Shown one piece after another: positions 1-6,072 of a DNA stretch of 17,701 bases. Origin of the DNA: Bacillota bacterium (GTDB lineage: Bacteria > Bacillota > Clostridia > Oscillospirales > Ruminococcaceae); assembly GCA_023391005.1 (NCBI GenBank), contig JAEWBS010000018.1, forward strand, positions 1 to 17,701, written 5' to 3'. Position 1 is the first letter of the stretch. Each line of letters begins with the position of its first letter. The notes beneath the pieces are model-generated. The model had not been told where the DNA came from. It saw only the letters and a list, made by a program, of their open reading frames with translations, and made no database searches. The translations under genes were made by a program, and so were the position numbers.

Positions 1-7
1 TGGTCAT
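1..7 (-). CDS. First codons of a divergent gene running off the left edge
   Basis: On the minus strand a strong ribosome site (AAAAAGGAG, complement of 16-24) is followed 8 bases later by ATG at 7-5 and then ACC. This is a textbook Firmicute start, so a gene probably reads leftwards out of the window and only Met-Thr is visible. It would be divergent from the amidohydrolase gene. A short inverted repeat (AGTGG at 26-30, CCACT at 33-37) lies just upstream of the ribosome site and might be an operator. Nothing can be said about the product, and the call rests only on the ribosome site and start codon. Confidence 0.5.
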
Positions 8-294
8 AAATGTTGCTCCTTTTTGAGTGGTCCCACTGCATATTGATCTTTTACAATGTACTGACCTTAAATTTGACATGTTCTTTGATATTGTACCACG
101 AAAAAGCATTTGATGCATTATAAAAAAGCGCTGGAATTTTAGTAACTTTTTTAACTCGATCGGTTCATCTTGCCTGAAACCATGACGGGAAAATTTCATC
201 TATTTTGCAGCTTTTAGTGCAAACCGGGCGTTGGCTTTGTAAATTATATCCAAATATCACGCAGTTTCTTCGGCTTATCTGACCGCGTTTTGGG
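8..294. other. Divergent intergenic region without a gene
   Basis: This AT-rich stretch lies between the divergent gene on the left and the amidohydrolase promoter. Apart from the minus-strand promoter elements and a small inverted repeat at 26-37, I see no gene, RNA gene or riboswitch-like fold. No reading frame in it has both a plausible ribosome site and a reasonable length. Confidence 0.5.
90..98 (-). promoter_or_regulatory. Possible extended -10 promoter for the divergent gene
   Basis: The minus strand reads TGGTACAAT (complement of 90-98), which matches an extended -10 (TGn plus TACAAT, 5 of 6). No good -35 is seen, but extended -10 promoters often lack one. A second minus-strand TATAAT lies at 117-122, also without a clear -35. 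Either could serve the gene starting at position 7. Confidence 0.35.
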
Positions 295-323
295 TTGACC
301 CGCCATCAGATTTCACGTACAAT
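295..323 (+). promoter_or_regulatory. Promoter of the M20 amidohydrolase gene
   Basis: TTGACC at 295-300 and TACAAT at 318-323 are separated by exactly 17 bases, each 5 of 6 to consensus. Transcription would start near 330, giving a short leader before the ATG at 353. The -35 box sits inside a small inverted repeat (GGGT-TG-ACCC, 292-301), which could be a repressor site, but that is only a guess. Confidence 0.7.
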
Positions 324-352
324 AGAAATTAAAGAAAGGGGCATTGCATTGT

Positions 353-1531
353 ATGAAGGACATTAACGCAATTATTAATTCTTATCTCGATCAAATCATT
401 GCCTATCGCCGCCATATACATCAAAACCCTGAGCTCAGCCATCAAGAAACGCAAACCGCCGCTTTTATTGCAAATGCGCTGCGGCAAATGGGCCTTGAGC
501 CCACCACCGGCGTCGGTGGCAACGGCGTCACAGCCGTTATAAACGGGGCTGGGCCCGGTAAATGCGTCGGTTTGCGCGCCGATTTTGACGCGTTGCCGAT
601 ACAGGAGACGACCGGCCTTGCTTTTGCGTCGCAAAATGCCGGTGTGTCGCATTCCTGCGGGCACGACATGCACACCGCCATGCTGCTCGGCGCGGCGCAT
701 GTACTACTCTCTATAAAGGACGAATTTTCCGGCTGCGTCAAGCTGGTGTTCCAGCCCGCCGAGGAGGATGTTCTCAACTGCGGCGCCGCCCCCATGATCC
801 GCGACGGCGTGCTCGAAAACCCACACGTCGACGCCATGATCGGCCAGCACGTTTGGCCGCAGTATCCTGTCGGTACCGCCGCGATACGCAACGGCGCGAT
901 GATGGCCTCCTCCGACCGCTTTCATATCGTGGTGCACGGCAAAAGCAGCCACGGCTCGGCGCCCGAGGATGGCGTCGACGCCATCGTCATCGCTGCGCAG
1001 GTGATCACCGCGCTGCAAACCATCGTCTCGAGACAGGTTAGCCCGCGCGACGCCGCCGTCGTGTCAATCGGCACCATCCATGGCGGCGACCGCTACAACG
1101 TCATCGCCAACGCGGTCAAACTCGAGGGCACCTGCCGCAATTTAAATCCTGACGTACGAAACAAGATGCCCGAACGCATCGCGCAGGTCGCAAAGGGTGT
1201 CGCTGAATCGATGGGCGGCAGCTGCGACGTAGACTATTTTAAGGGTTACTCCCCCACCGTTAACGATCCCGGTATGTTCGAGCTGGTGCACGGCGTGATG
1301 CGAGAGGTTATCGGAGACGGCACCCATCTGCCCGAGATGTCGGCGCTCGGCGGCGAGGACTTCTCTTTTTATTGCGAAAAGGTTCCCAGCGTCTTTTTCT
1401 GGCTCGGTGTTCAGACACCCGGGCAACCGTTTTATCCGATCCACAACGGCGGTTTCTCCCCCGACGAGAATGCGATGCCGGTTGGCATTGAGATCGCCGT
1501 GCGCTCTGCGCTGGCTTTTTTGGCAAAATAA
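353..1531 (+). CDS. M20D-family metal-dependent amidohydrolase
   Basis: Cytoplasmic zinc/manganese-type amidohydrolase of the HipO / IAA-amino-acid hydrolase class, cleaving N-acyl or aromatic amide bonds of amino acids; the exact substrate cannot be read from sequence. The 392 residues match the usual family length. Metal ligands are present: CGHD motif (Cys102, His104), QPAEE (Glu138), His166 in QHVWP and His364 in IHNGGF. The lid/dimerisation domain spans about 185-300 with the usual GxxxNVI segment near 244-251, and GGEDFSFY is at 333-340. An in-frame TTG at 344 gives three more residues, but it is only two bases from the AAAGGGG ribosome site (335-341), so ATG 353 is preferred. The gene has its own promoter and terminator, with no transporter or peptidase partner beside it. 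The family assignment is secure; the substrate is open. Confidence 0.93.
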   Translation: MKDINAIINSYLDQIIAYRRHIHQNPELSHQETQTAAFIANALRQMGLEPTTGVGGNGVTAVINGAGPGKCVGLRADFDALPIQETTGLAFASQNAGVSHSCGHDMHTAMLLGAAHVLLSIKDEFSGCVKLVFQPAEEDVLNCGAAPMIRDGVLENPHVDAMIGQHVWPQYPVGTAAIRNGAMMASSDRFHIVVHGKSSHGSAPEDGVDAIVIAAQVITALQTIVSRQVSPRDAAVVSIGTIHGGDRYNVIANAVKLEGTCRNLNPDVRNKMPERIAQVAKGVAESMGGSCDVDYFKGYSPTVNDPGMFELVHGVMREVIGDGTHLPEMSALGGEDFSFYCEKVPSVFFWLGVQTPGQPFYPIHNGGFSPDENAMPVGIEIAVRSALAFLAK

Positions 1532-1586
1532 CCGGTTTAGCTAAGATGATGCGCATTCCCCACTGAAGAATATAGTTTTGTGAGAG

Positions 1587-1624
1587 TACGGCCGTATGTT
1601 TTAACGACGGCCGTATTTTAATTT
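1587..1624 (+). terminator. Intrinsic terminator after the amidohydrolase
   Basis: A perfect 9-bp stem (TACGGCCGT at 1587-1595 with ACGGCCGTA at 1607-1615) closes an 11-base loop and is followed by TTTTAATTTT. It lies about 55 bases after the stop codon and isolates the gene from the next one. Confidence 0.85.
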
Positions 1625-1720
1625 TGCCATTATTCAAGCGCTTTTATCGTTGAAGACGCGTTTTTGCCATAAAAATTAGTTGCGCTGTCCCATCGCATGG
1701 GTGGCCAACCGCATTGTCAT

Positions 1721-1749
1721 GTCACATCCTCTATTTCGCCGACTATAAT
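1721..1749 (+). promoter_or_regulatory. Probable promoter of the DsrE-like gene
   Basis: A perfect TATAAT lies at 1744-1749. With a 17-base spacer the -35 position (1721-1726) reads GTCACA, 4 of 6 to consensus. Transcription would start near 1756, about 30 bases before the ATG at 1785. The -10 is convincing, the -35 weaker. Confidence 0.5.
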
Positions 1750-1784
1750 GTAAGTGACGCATCACGATATTGAGGATGATTTCA

Positions 1785-2126
1785 ATGAATGAAAAGAAGC
1801 TTGCAATTGTCTGGATCAGTGTCGATAAGCGCGCAGCTATCGATATGGCGCTGCTGTATGCGCGCGACAGCCTCTTAAACGGCTGGTGGAAACAAGTTGA
1901 GCTTATTTTGTGGGGCCCCTCGGTTCAGGCCGCCGCCGAAAGCAAGGATGTACAGGGCGAGCTTGAGATTCTCCAGAATCTTGGCGTCCCGATCCGCGTT
2001 TGCATGGCCTGTGCGGTGCGCTACGGCGTCGCCCGCCAGCTGTCCGATATGGGCTATGAGGTCAAGGGCATGGGCGAGCATCTCACCGAGCTGCTCGCCG
2101 GTAACGAACCCGTCATGCTGATATAG
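1785..2126 (+). CDS. DsrE/DsrF-like small cytoplasmic protein
   Basis: A 113-residue protein with the alternating beta-alpha pattern of the DsrE/DsrF fold. The N-terminal strand (LAIVWISV) is followed by a helix rich in Ala and Leu, the strand VELILWGPS, the segment VPIRVCMACAVRYGV, and a C-terminal end in PVMLI. A CxxC pair (Cys73, Cys76) sits where many DsrE-like proteins carry their reactive cysteine, so thiol or sulfur-relay chemistry is possible but unproven. Upstream in-frame starts (TTG 1770, ATG 1776) overlap the GAGG ribosome site at 1772-1775; ATG 1785, nine bases after it, fits best. The gene stands alone, with no sulfite reductase or tusBCD partners in view, so a dissimilatory sulfur role is not implied. 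Confidence 0.75.
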   Translation: MNEKKLAIVWISVDKRAAIDMALLYARDSLLNGWWKQVELILWGPSVQAAAESKDVQGELEILQNLGVPIRVCMACAVRYGVARQLSDMGYEVKGMGEHLTELLAGNEPVMLI

Positions 2127-2588
2127 TCAAACCACTTGAAACAGAAACAGAATTGACGCGCGTATATTTGTGTTTGGCAAGGCGTCGGATGTAGGGGCTG
2201 TCGCCCACCAAAGACGACAACCCGGCGAGGCGCAAACATCGCGGTTAAGCTTATTATTCTACGTTGGCAAACCTTTAAGTTCAACCGCATACAAGTAAGA
2301 TGTTGTTATCAATTAAAATGACAGCCGTCCTGCTTGTAGACCGCCCAAGTCTGGTTTTTAAGTTGGTTTGACTATTATAGCCGCCACGCCCGAAAATTTC
2401 TTTTGCACGCGTATCCGAGCTGTCAATAAAAACGCCGTCAGGCTCTATTTAAGCCTGACGGCGCTTTTATGTTATAATTTTCTATATATAAGGAGAAAAG
2501 CCGCGACGGCAGCCTCTGAGCCACCGAGCGTCGCTGCTTACTGCGGGACACACGCCGAACGGCAAATGCTGAACCCGCGCCATCAAAA
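2127..2588. other. Intergenic region between DsrE-like and Rrf2 genes
   Basis: About 460 bases with no credible gene. The only clear element is the bidirectional terminator at 2433-2463. A fragment at about 2191-2210 (GTAGGGGC...GTCGCCC) resembles short GC-rich palindromic repeat remnants seen in Clostridia, but it is too degraded to name. A reading frame across 2368-2745 lacks a ribosome site and runs into the regulator gene on the opposite strand, so it is not called. Confidence 0.5.
2433..2468. terminator. Bidirectional terminator between convergent genes
   Basis: A perfect 12-bp stem (CGCCGTCAGGCT at 2433-2444 with AGCCTGACGGCG at 2452-2463) has a 7-base loop. On the plus strand CTTTTAT follows; on the minus strand TTTTTATT follows, which is the better T-tract. 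It can stop the Rrf2 transcript coming from the right and read-through from the DsrE-like gene on the left. Confidence 0.85.
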
Positions 2589-2999
2589 TCAAAAATCGTC
2601 CCGCCGCATAATATCGGCGACGGTTACATGGTCGGTCACTCGGCAGATGGCCTCATCCACGCGCTGCCACAGCCACAGCATATTGCATGCATCCGACATC
2701 TTGCAGTTTTTTTCGGCCTGCTCGACGCAGTGTCGGGGCAGATAGGGTGTTTCCATTGCGTGCAGCACCTGTGATACGGTGATGCAATCTGCCGGGCGGG
2801 CGAGCACATAGCCGCCTTTGATGCCCTTTTCGCTGATGAGAAAATGCTCCCGGGTCAGCTTGGCCGCAATGCGCTCAAGCATTTTTTCAGAGATACCCTC
2901 GGCCTGCGCCGCAGCCGAGGTTGTCACGCGATCACCCTGCCTTTGCGCCACGCGCGCCAAAAACCGAAGCGCATAACGGCTGTTGGTTGATATCTTCAT
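2589..2999 (-). CDS. Rrf2-family transcriptional regulator with three-cysteine cluster motif
   Basis: A 136-residue winged-helix DNA-binding protein of the Rrf2 family (IscR/NsrR/CymR relatives). The N-terminus MKISTNSRYALRFL, the recognition helix ISEKMLERIAAKL (about 36-48) and the wing region KGIKGGYVLARP (about 58-69) are typical. Cys91, Cys99 and Cys105 have the C-x7-C-x5-C spacing known from Bacillus subtilis NsrR, so the protein probably carries an iron-sulfur cluster and senses nitric oxide, oxygen or cluster status; which of these is inference. ATG at 2999 follows an AGGGGGAT ribosome site by about seven bases; the frame runs further upstream but the extra residues overlap the promoter and are not family-like. 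It is monocistronic, with no iscSU or nitrosative-stress target gene adjacent, so its regulon lies elsewhere or is itself. Confidence 0.9.
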   Translation of the reverse strand: MKISTNSRYALRFLARVAQRQGDRVTTSAAAQAEGISEKMLERIAAKLTREHFLISEKGIKGGYVLARPADCITVSQVLHAMETPYLPRHCVEQAEKNCKMSDACNMLWLWQRVDEAICRVTDHVTVADIMRRDDF

Positions 3000-3027
3000 C
3001 AATATCCCCCTAAATCGATATGTTTTG

Positions 3028-3055
3028 ATTATAGCAATTTTGCTTTGGTTGTCAA
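3028..3055 (-). promoter_or_regulatory. Near-ideal promoter of the Rrf2 gene
   Basis: On the minus strand TTGACA (complement of 3050-3055) and TATAAT (complement of 3028-3033) are both perfect matches, with a 16-base spacer. Transcription would start near 3021, leaving a leader of about 20 bases containing the ribosome site. Rrf2 regulators often repress their own gene, and a promoter this strong would suit that, but I could not define a clear operator. Confidence 0.85.
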
Positions 3056-3086
3056 GCCGATACATGGAAATGCCGCGTTTTTTGTG

Positions 3087-3115
3087 ATATAATAGCCGCA
3101 GAACGGCTATTATAT
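3087..3115. repeat. Perfect 12-bp inverted repeat, solitary copy of the array hairpin
   Basis: ATATAATAGCCG (3087-3098) and CGGCTATTATAT (3104-3115) form a perfect 12-bp stem around the loop CAGAA. The core AATAGCC...GGCTATT is the same as hairpins inside the 89-bp tandem repeat further right (3197-3223 and 3286-3312). It is followed by a unique 55-base stretch with a smaller GCCGC/GCGGC stem, so it looks like a diverged outlying copy. No T-tract follows, so it is not a typical terminator. Confidence 0.85.
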
Positions 3116-3170
3116 TGGGGAGAATGCGCAACGGCTCGCCGCTTAACGCGGCAACGCCTATGATGCGCAA

Positions 3171-3380
3171 ATTATACCATTCGCTTACGCACATGGTATA
3201 ATAGCCATAAGATGGCTATTATACGCTTGATTATAATGGCCCGCCTACGGCGATGGCCAATTATCCCATTCGCTTGCGCTCATGGTATAATAGCCGTAAG
3301 ACGGCTATTATACGCTTGATTATAATGGCCCGCCTACGGCGATGGCCAATTATACCATTCGCTTGCGCTCATGGTATAAT
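3171..3380. repeat. 89-bp tandem repeat (2.4 copies) built from overlapping palindromes
   Basis: Units start at 3171, 3260 and 3349; the third is cut off after 32 bases. Each unit begins with hairpin B (ATTATACCAT...ATGGTATAAT, e.g. 3171-3202), continues with hairpin A (TATAATAGCCRT-AAG-AYGGCTATTATA, 3197-3223 and 3286-3312), and then an imperfect hairpin C around GGCCCGCC...GGCGATGGCC. Hairpins B and A share the bases TATAAT, so they cannot form together. Between copies, hairpin A differs by a paired change: A3207-T3213 in the first copy is G3296-C3302 in the second, keeping the stem intact. A period of 89 is not a multiple of three, so this is not protein coding. The array lies between the Rrf2 promoter and the HD-domain gene and ends about 110 bases before the latter's start. 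Confidence 0.9.
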
Positions 3381-3492
3381 GATTTCAAAGCAGCGCCGCA
3401 ACAGAAAGTGTAATGGGCTGTGTGCTTTCTGCAGCTGGCTTGATACCCATCGTCGCGTTCGGATAACGATTACCGCTAAAAGAGGTGAATCC

Positions 3493-4068
3493 ATGGATCA
3501 AAAACAGGAATTTCTGGAATTATATCATCAATACATAACCCGCGAGGGTGCGCGCGAGCTATTGAGCTTTTTAGAAAATAAAAGCGATTTTTTTACAGCC
3601 CCCGCCTCGACGCGGTTTCACTTGGCCTGCGAGGGCGGTCTTTTAAGTCACAGCATCAACGTCGCCAAGCTGATGCTGCGCTACGAGGATGAACCGCCCG
3701 AGAGTCTGGCCATCTGCGGGCTGTTGCACGACATCTGCAAGGTCAACTACTACAAGGTCTCAACCCGCAATGTCAAAAACGAACAGACCGGTCAATGGGA
3801 AAAGCAACCCTTCTATCAGGTGGAGGACAGCTTCCCCTACGGGCACGGAGAAAAATCGGTCTATATGATCGAGCGCTTTTTCCGGCTGAAGGCGCCTGAG
3901 GCAATGGCCATCCGCTGGCATATGGGCGGCTTTGATGATGCGGTACGCGGCGGCAGCTTTGCCATCTCAAAGGCCTACGAGCGTTACCCGCTTGCGGTCA
4001 AGCTGCACCTGTGCGACATTGAGGCAAGCTATCTCGTCGAAAGCCGCCTTCCTCAAACGATAAAATAA
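3493..4068 (+). CDS. HD-domain phosphohydrolase
   Basis: A 191-residue cytoplasmic protein with a full HD-superfamily metal site: His53 in GGLLSHS, His79-Asp80 in LLHDICK, His118 in YGHGEKS, His143 in RWHMGG and Asp175 in LCDIEASY. The pattern GGLL.H....A...LLHDI.K is like the HD half of the YhaM/CbfI 3'-5' exoribonuclease, but the nucleic-acid-binding OB domain is absent. The substrate is therefore unknown; a nucleotide or RNA end is a reasonable guess. The start at 3493 follows AGAGGTGA (3481-3488); the same frame stays open back into the hairpin repeats, but that part is repeat-derived and is excluded. The next gene starts 14 bases after the stop, so the two form an operon. No clear promoter was found; several TATAAT boxes in the repeats lack good -35 partners. 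Confidence 0.85.
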   Translation: MDQKQEFLELYHQYITREGARELLSFLENKSDFFTAPASTRFHLACEGGLLSHSINVAKLMLRYEDEPPESLAICGLLHDICKVNYYKVSTRNVKNEQTGQWEKQPFYQVEDSFPYGHGEKSVYMIERFFRLKAPEAMAIRWHMGGFDDAVRGGSFAISKAYERYPLAVKLHLCDIEASYLVESRLPQTIK

Positions 4069-4082
4069 AAGGAGTGTCACCG

Positions 4083-4334
4083 ATGCAAAGGGATTTCAGC
4101 AAGCTTTATTGTAAAAAATGGCGCGCACTGACAGCGTTTCTGCTCAGCCGCGCCGCACATTTCAGCGTTTTGGACTGGGCGATTTTTAAAACCTGTCTTG
4201 TTACGCTGGGCCTGATGATCGGCACATGGTTTGCCCGGCTTTTTAAAAAGCTGGCGCCGCTTGTGGCGCTGCTCTTTATCGCCTCGTGGATCTATCTTGT
4301 CTGGCGCATCTTTCTGGGCGAAGAAATCGATTGA
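4083..4334 (+). CDS. Small membrane protein with two predicted helices
   Basis: An 83-residue protein. After a basic N-terminal region it has two hydrophobic segments, roughly residues 34-49 (IFKTCLVTLGLMIGTWF) and 57-76 (LAPLVALLFIASWIYLVWRI), separated by a short basic stretch (ARLFKK). The pattern resembles small Clostridia proteins that databases sometimes label as a phosphate ABC transporter permease; that label is doubtful and I do not claim a transport role. ATG 4083 follows the strong AAAAGGAG site (4067-4074) by eight bases; an in-frame GTG at 4074 overlaps that site. It is co-transcribed with the HD hydrolase, so it may anchor or regulate that enzyme at the membrane, which is inference from gene order only. 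Confidence 0.75.
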   Translation: MQRDFSKLYCKKWRALTAFLLSRAAHFSVLDWAIFKTCLVTLGLMIGTWFARLFKKLAPLVALLFIASWIYLVWRIFLGEEID

Positions 4335-4345
4335 GCATCCTTTGG

Positions 4346-4390
4346 ATATGTGTCGTTTGGGGGTAAACCCCAAACGACACATATTTTATT
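4346..4390 (+). terminator. Strong intrinsic terminator of the HD/membrane-protein operon
   Basis: A perfect 17-bp stem (4346-4362 with 4368-4384) closes a GTAAA loop and runs into TTTATTT. It begins 12 bases after the stop codon of the small membrane protein. Confidence 0.9.
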
Positions 4391-4393
4391 TAG

Positions 4394-4425
4394 GCTGATA
4401 AATACTCCTGATTTATCAGCATTTT
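4394..4425 (+). terminator. Second tandem terminator hairpin
   Basis: GCTGATAAAT (4394-4403) and ATTTATCAGC (4411-4420) form a perfect 10-bp stem followed by ATTTT. It sits directly behind the first terminator and just upstream of the next operon's promoter, so it probably insulates that promoter from read-through. Confidence 0.7.
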
Positions 4426-4427
4426 CG

Positions 4428-4456
4428 TTGAATTATCCCTATTTTTGCGGTATAAT
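4428..4456 (+). promoter_or_regulatory. Promoter of the solute-binding / GGDEF-EAL operon
   Basis: TTGAAT (4428-4433, 4 of 6) and a perfect TATAAT (4451-4456) are spaced by 17 bases. Transcription would start near 4463, giving a leader of about 108 bases. The beginning of that leader can fold: GCCGC (4466-4470) pairs with GCGGC (4474-4478), flanked by AAAA and CCTTTTT (4481-4487). Confidence 0.75.
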
Positions 4457-4570
4457 ATCCCAAAAGCCGCGCTGCGGCCGCCTTTTTAGCTTTGTTCTTT
4501 CTCCGCCTTGCTAGGGACAGTTTTCGTTCATACAAATGCAGACACGGTTGTCAGAAAGATGGTATTGGCT

Positions 4571-6016
4571 ATGAAAAAATTACACCGGCTGCTGGCGGTG
4601 CTGCTGGCATTGCTGATGAGCGCAGGCACGGCGGGCTGTGCCGCCAGAGAGGCGGCATCCCCTGTTTCTCTCACCGTATGGCATTATTATAGCGGCGTTC
4701 AGCTGCAGGTATTTTCGGATCTCGTGTCGGCGTTTAATGAGACGGTCGGTGCGCGCGAGGGCATCTTTATCGAAGCCTACGGCAAAGGGAGCATTGATAA
4801 CCTGCGCAACGCCGTCAAGGACGCTGCCGAACATAAAATCGGGGCCGGTGTTATGCCCGATATTTTTTCTGCTTATGCCGACTATGCTTTTGAGCTTTAC
4901 ACCGGCGGACATCTGGTCGATCTGTCCGCCTATCTCTCTGAGCGGGAGCAGTCGGAATATATCGAAGCGTATCTCTCGGAGGGTAATTTTTCTGGGAAAG
5001 ATAGCCTATATCTTTTTCCCATCGCCAAATCAACCGAGGTATTATGGGTCAATATGACCGACTTTGCCCCTTTTGCCGCCGCCTGCAATGTCAGCGAGCA
5101 GGATTTAAGCACCTGGGAGGGCATCACCGCTACCGCCAAAAAATACTATCGCTATACCGGCGCCTTAACCGATCTTCCCAACGGCGGCAAGGCGTTTTTC
5201 GGACGGGATTCGATGGCCAATTACCTGTTGGTCGGCTGCGCACAGCTCGGAGCACCGCTGATGCAGACCGAAAACGGTTCTCTCTCTCTAACGCTTGACC
5301 CGGGTGCCCTACGCCGTCTGTGGGATAATTATTATGTGCCTTATGTCAGCGGGCATTTTGCGTCGCTGGGCCGTTTCAGAAGCGACGACGCCAAGACCGG
5401 CGATATTATCGCATTTGTCGCCTCTTCAAGCGGTTGCTCTTACTTTCCGAACGCCATCACCCGCGCCGACGGCAGCACCTACCCGATCACGGTCAAGGTG
5501 TTACCGCTGCCCAATTTTGCGGACTGTGCACCTTATGCGGTGCAGCAGGGAGCGGGCATGGCCGTTTCAAAGTCTGACAAGCGCACCGAGCAGGCCGCTG
5601 TAACGTTTTTAAAGTGGCTGGCCGAACCCGCGCAGAACATCCGCTTTTCGGCCTGCACCGGTTATCTTCCCGTGCAAAAGGCCGCCAATAACAGCGACCT
5701 GCTGAACACGGTTGCCAAGGAAGCCGCGCTTGATCTGCTGCCCATCGTCGAAGACACCCTCAAGGTGGGCATGGAGATGTCCGGGCGCTACCGTTTTTTT
5801 ACCAGTGCCGTCTCTGAGAACAGCTACGCCTGCCGAAGCGTTGTGGGCAGCGCCATGCAGGCGCAGGCCGATCACGATCTGGCCGCCATAACCGCCCAAA
5901 TTGATTCGGGCGTCGACCGCCAAACCGCACTTAAACCCTTCTTAAGCGACACGCATTTTGAGCAATGGGTCTCAGATTTTGAACGCGCACTGCGCAAAGC
6001 GGCCACCGGCGCATAA
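4571..6016 (+). CDS. Extracellular solute-binding lipoprotein (family 1, sugar-type), orphan
   Basis: A 481-residue secreted lipoprotein. The basic N-terminus MKKLHR, a hydrophobic stretch and TAGC (Cys23) form a lipoprotein signal with a slightly unusual Thr at -3. The mature part has the layout of family 1 binding proteins: LTVWHYYSG near 34-42, a DIF motif in the MPDIFSAYADYAF region near residue 100, AKSTEVLWVN near 155, WEGI near 182, and a C-terminal half containing AVQQGAGMAVSKSDK and FLKWLAEP. Such proteins normally feed sugar ABC importers (MsmE/UgpB type), yet no permease or ATPase gene is adjacent. Instead a Cache-GGDEF-EAL membrane protein follows after 56 bases, so this one may act as a ligand receptor for signalling. 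ATG 4571 puts the signal peptide at the N-terminus; in-frame starts at 4508 and 4559 would add a non-signal extension. Its ribosome site (AAAGATGG) is weak. Confidence 0.88.
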   Translation: MKKLHRLLAVLLALLMSAGTAGCAAREAASPVSLTVWHYYSGVQLQVFSDLVSAFNETVGAREGIFIEAYGKGSIDNLRNAVKDAAEHKIGAGVMPDIFSAYADYAFELYTGGHLVDLSAYLSEREQSEYIEAYLSEGNFSGKDSLYLFPIAKSTEVLWVNMTDFAPFAAACNVSEQDLSTWEGITATAKKYYRYTGALTDLPNGGKAFFGRDSMANYLLVGCAQLGAPLMQTENGSLSLTLDPGALRRLWDNYYVPYVSGHFASLGRFRSDDAKTGDIIAFVASSSGCSYFPNAITRADGSTYPITVKVLPLPNFADCAPYAVQQGAGMAVSKSDKRTEQAAVTFLKWLAEPAQNIRFSACTGYLPVQKAANNSDLLNTVAKEAALDLLPIVEDTLKVGMEMSGRYRFFTSAVSENSYACRSVVGSAMQAQADHDLAAITAQIDSGVDRQTALKPFLSDTHFEQWVSDFERALRKAATGA

Positions 6017-6072
6017 TTTGATGGAGATCCGGGCGGTCACCCGCGCCGGTCCAGACTAAAGGTGGGGTGTGA

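Noticed and set aside
8..343. Riboswitch upstream of the amidohydrolase
   Set aside because: The promoter at 295-323 leaves a leader of only about 20 bases, too short for a riboswitch, and no known aptamer pattern is visible.
1785..2126. Dissimilatory sulfur oxidation or tus tRNA-thiolation locus
   Set aside because: The gene is solitary with no DsrF/DsrH, TusBCD or sulfite reductase partner, so only fold membership is supported.
2368..2745. Possible 125-residue protein on the plus strand
   Set aside because: No ribosome site, composition unlike a folded protein, contains a terminator hairpin and overlaps the Rrf2 gene on the opposite strand.
3000..3194. N-terminal extension of the Rrf2 protein
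   Set aside because: It would cover the consensus promoter and a repeat hairpin, and Rrf2 proteins begin with the MKIS-type sequence at 2999.
3171..3380. CRISPR-like array
   Set aside because: The 89-bp units are contiguous and nearly identical along their whole length; there are no unique spacers between short repeats and no cas genes.
3253..3492. N-terminal extension of the HD-domain protein through the hairpin repeats
   Set aside because: The frame is open only by chance; the repeat period is not a multiple of three, and a strong ribosome site precedes the ATG at 3493.
4571..6016. Complete sugar ABC importer
   Set aside because: Only the binding protein is present; the genes on both sides are not permeases or ATPases, and the ATPase at 16410 belongs to an exporter set far away.
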